Shown here: piece by piece, positions 6,057-6,992 of the stretch
Layout: each line of letters starts with the position of its first letter
Numbering within the stretch: position 1 is the stretch's first letter
From: Bacillota bacterium
Lineage (GTDB): Bacteria; Bacillota; Clostridia; Peptostreptococcales; Anaerovoracaceae
DNA: 6,992 nt
Reading direction: 5' to 3'
NCBI GenBank assembly: GCA_030527065.1
Contig: JAUNBO010000096.1
Location: 1-6,992 of the forward strand
The notes under the pieces: model-generated
The model's input: only the letters and a program-made list of their open reading frames with translations
Told to the model about the DNA's origin: nothing
The model's database searches: none
Position numbers and translations under genes: made by a program

Positions 6057-6700
6057 TGCCATTCTCCTTTCTGTACGATGAGCAGGCCGGCAGGCTGCTC
6101 TCCCGTGGTCCGGTCTGCGATTTTTTCATAGCCTTCCATGTCTGTGAGGATCTCTATATGGCTGATGACCCCGGTGCCGTCGGTCCTTTCCAGAATGGGC
6201 AGTTCCTCCCGGAGCTCCGGGTCCCGGACCTCCGCCTCATTGCCGTCCTTCACAAAGGCCACCCGGTATACTCCTATAAGGGTCCGGGTCCGGTCTTCAT
6301 AGATCTCCACCAGGTCTCCCTGCCGCAGGGAACTGCTCCGAAGGCTGATCCATTCCGGTTTCAAAGGAAAGACCGTTTCGCCTTCCTCCATACGCCTTTC
6401 CGGCTCCTGAAAGTCCGCCGCCGTTATCTGGCTTCCCGTCCCGATCTCCCGGGCCGCCGCCATGCCGGACAAGGCTTCCAAATCCTCCGGCTTCAGCGCC
6501 CCTTCCATTTTTCCTTCCTCCGGTATCCTCACGGTCCTGAACAGTCCGGGGGAGATCTCTGTTCCCGCCGTCACCGTCTCTCTGGTCACCAGCACCTCCT
6601 GGAACATCACCTCTTCCCGGCCCTGCAGTTCCCAATAGACCAGCCCTCCTGCGGCCAGAAGGATCAGCAGCGCCCCTGCCGCCATTCTCCACTTTTTCAC
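6053..6700 (-). CDS. cpaB: CpaB/RcpC-like SAF-domain pilus assembly protein, 215 aa
   Basis: One N-terminal signal-anchor helix (residues 6-25) is followed by a SAF domain: 'VLVTRETVTAGTEISPGLF' (36-54), a spacer, and 'LSGMAAAREIGTGSQITAADF' (77-97). A second domain contains 'WISLRSSSLRQGDLVEIYED' (117-136), the pattern of the CpaB/RcpC C-terminal region ('..S...GD.VDI'), and ends with 'GLLIVQKGEWQ'. The protein should face the outside of the cytoplasmic membrane. In Gram-negative Tad systems it supports the secretin; here no secretin gene is visible, so its role is probably wall-side scaffolding. The GTG start has AAAGGGAGG about 6 nt upstream. It is the first gene of the operon, about 75 nt from the predicted transcript start, and overlaps the cpaE-like start by an ATGA. 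Confidence 0.85.
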   Translation of the reverse strand: MKKWRMAAGALLILLAAGGLVYWELQGREEVMFQEVLVTRETVTAGTEISPGLFRTVRIPEEGKMEGALKPEDLEALSGMAAAREIGTGSQITAADFQEPERRMEEGETVFPLKPEWISLRSSSLRQGDLVEIYEDRTRTLIGVYRVAFVKDGNEAEVRDPELREELPILERTDGTGVISHIEILTDMEGYEKIADRTTGEQPAGLLIVQKGEWQ

Positions 6701-6756
6701 CTGACGCCTCCCTTTGCTAAGATTTGCATGTTTTCATTTTGGATTTTCATCTTCAT
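6697..6756 (-). CDS. possible 19-aa leader peptide upstream of cpaB-like gene
   Basis: The first ATG after the transcript start region opens a 20-codon frame (MKMKIQNENMQILAKGGVR) whose TGA overlaps the GTG start of the cpaB-like gene in GTGA. This layout would couple the two. The ribosome site before it is weak (GGGA about 7 nt upstream) and the codons are A-rich repeats of AAGATG/AAAATG type, so it may be only an unstructured leader. Confidence 0.25.
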   Translation of the reverse strand: MKMKIQNENMQILAKGGVR

Positions 6757-6765
6757 CTTGAATTC

Positions 6766-6781
6766 CCATATTTTGTAATTT
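6766..6781 (-). repeat. 16-bp direct repeat, copy 1, over the predicted transcript start
   Basis: On the transcribed-direction strand it reads AAATTACAAAATATGG. It begins two bases downstream of the -10 element and covers the expected transcription start near 6777, with a second identical copy 47 bp upstream. It is a likely operator site for a repressor or for paired binding. Confidence 0.65.
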
Positions 6782-6783
6782 GA

Positions 6784-6812
6784 ATTATATCGTCCATTTT
6801 TTCCTTTGTCAA
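6784..6812 (-). promoter_or_regulatory. consensus SigA (sigma-70) promoter of the Tad-like operon
   Basis: On the minus strand, TTGACA (6807-6812) and TATAAT (6784-6789) are separated by exactly 17 bp. Both hexamers are perfect matches to the consensus. The sequence upstream of the -35 is A+T-rich, like an UP element. The start of transcription should lie near 6777, giving a leader of about 75 nt before the GTG of the cpaB-like gene. Such a strong promoter flanked by repeats suggests that it is kept off by a repressor most of the time. Confidence 0.92.
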
Positions 6813-6828
6813 CCATATTTTGTAATTT
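6813..6828 (-). repeat. 16-bp direct repeat, copy 2, abutting the -35 element
   Basis: It is identical to the copy at 6766-6781 (AAATTACAAAATATGG in the direction of transcription) and ends directly against TTGACA. A protein here could activate from just upstream of the promoter, or join with one on copy 1 to shut the promoter by occlusion or bending. Confidence 0.65.
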
Positions 6829-6992
6829 ATTCAAAAAAGTTTTTCCCGCACCAGGCAGCATTTTCTTTTCTCCCCGCCGTATGATAGAATAGAGCCGCCG
6901 ACAAGTAAACTATAGATTGTATGCCAGCAGTGGGAGAGGCAAAGCCGGGGCCTGTTGGGGGATGGCTATGCTTGCCCGTTTTTCGAGCTACA
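6829..6992. other. unassigned right-edge region
   Basis: No supported gene. On the plus strand a TATGATAGAAT stretch (6880-6890) resembles a -10 element with no good -35. Past it the sequence is GC-rich with G-runs. A 24-codon frame from an ATG at 6921 stays open to the edge but has no ribosome binding site. Confidence 0.3.

Noticed and set aside
6891..6992. Resemblance of the plus-strand edge (GTAAAC ... GGCAAAGCC ... GGGCCT) to a c-di-GMP-I (GEMM) riboswitch
   Set aside because: The segments come in the right order, but the GNRA tetraloop of the P2 stem is missing, P2 pairs only through wobble pairs, the terminal hairpin is too short, and the element would run to the edge. A covariance search with RF01051 on 6880 onward would decide.
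6921..6992. Plus-strand frame of 24 codons open to the edge
   Set aside because: It has no ribosome binding site and no recognisable protein pattern; it is too short to support.
1..6992. CRISPR arrays, tRNA or rRNA genes, insertion sequence ends
   Set aside because: No regularly spaced repeats, no tRNA-like cloverleaf with CCA-adjacent arms, and no terminal inverted repeats with target duplications were seen on either strand.

Overview
The window looks like a chromosomal segment from a GC-rich Gram-positive Clostridia-type bacterium (Lachnospiraceae-like is my guess). The grounds are strong AGGAGG-type ribosome binding sites, frequent GTG starts, a SigA-type promoter and a Tad-like gene set with no secretin. 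Every convincing gene lies on the minus strand, so transcription runs from right to left.

Region by region, in the direction of transcription: (1) 6701-6992 is a control region, A+T-rich up to about 6840. It holds a consensus SigA promoter (TTGACA, 17 bp, TATAAT; 6784-6812) flanked by two exact copies of a 16-bp direct repeat, then a roughly 75-nt leader with a possible 19-codon leader peptide. (2) 2979-6700 carries the machinery in overlapping reading frames: a CpaB/RcpC-like SAF-domain protein, a CpaE/TadZ-like MinD-family ATPase, a CpaF/TadA-like secretion ATPase and a TadB-like membrane protein. (3) A 42-nt gap with a perfect 16-bp palindrome precedes a TadC-like membrane protein (2277-2936). 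(4) A 193-nt gap with several stem-loops precedes four small proteins with one N-terminal membrane segment each (798-2083). Three of them begin MKQ-x-IV, and one of these starts at GTG. They are the best candidates for the pilin and pseudopilin subunits. (5) After a weak possible terminator, the left edge holds the first 201 codons of an Rpn/PD-(D/E)XK nuclease family 'transposase', unrelated to the pilus genes and more A+T-rich.

Taken together, 798-6700 is a compact, divergent Tad-like (type IVb pilus / type II secretion-related) operon. The CpaF-like ATPase should power the TadB/TadC platform, the TadZ-like protein should position it, the CpaB-like protein should act on the outer face of the membrane or in the wall, and the four small proteins should be the assembled subunits. 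No secretin, classical Flp pilin or prepilin peptidase is visible. The subunits lack the usual long charged leader, and two ATPases have altered nucleotide-binding loops. The unusual points are the subunit cluster, the P-loops, the operator-like repeats around the promoter, and the structured RNA between tadC and the subunit genes.
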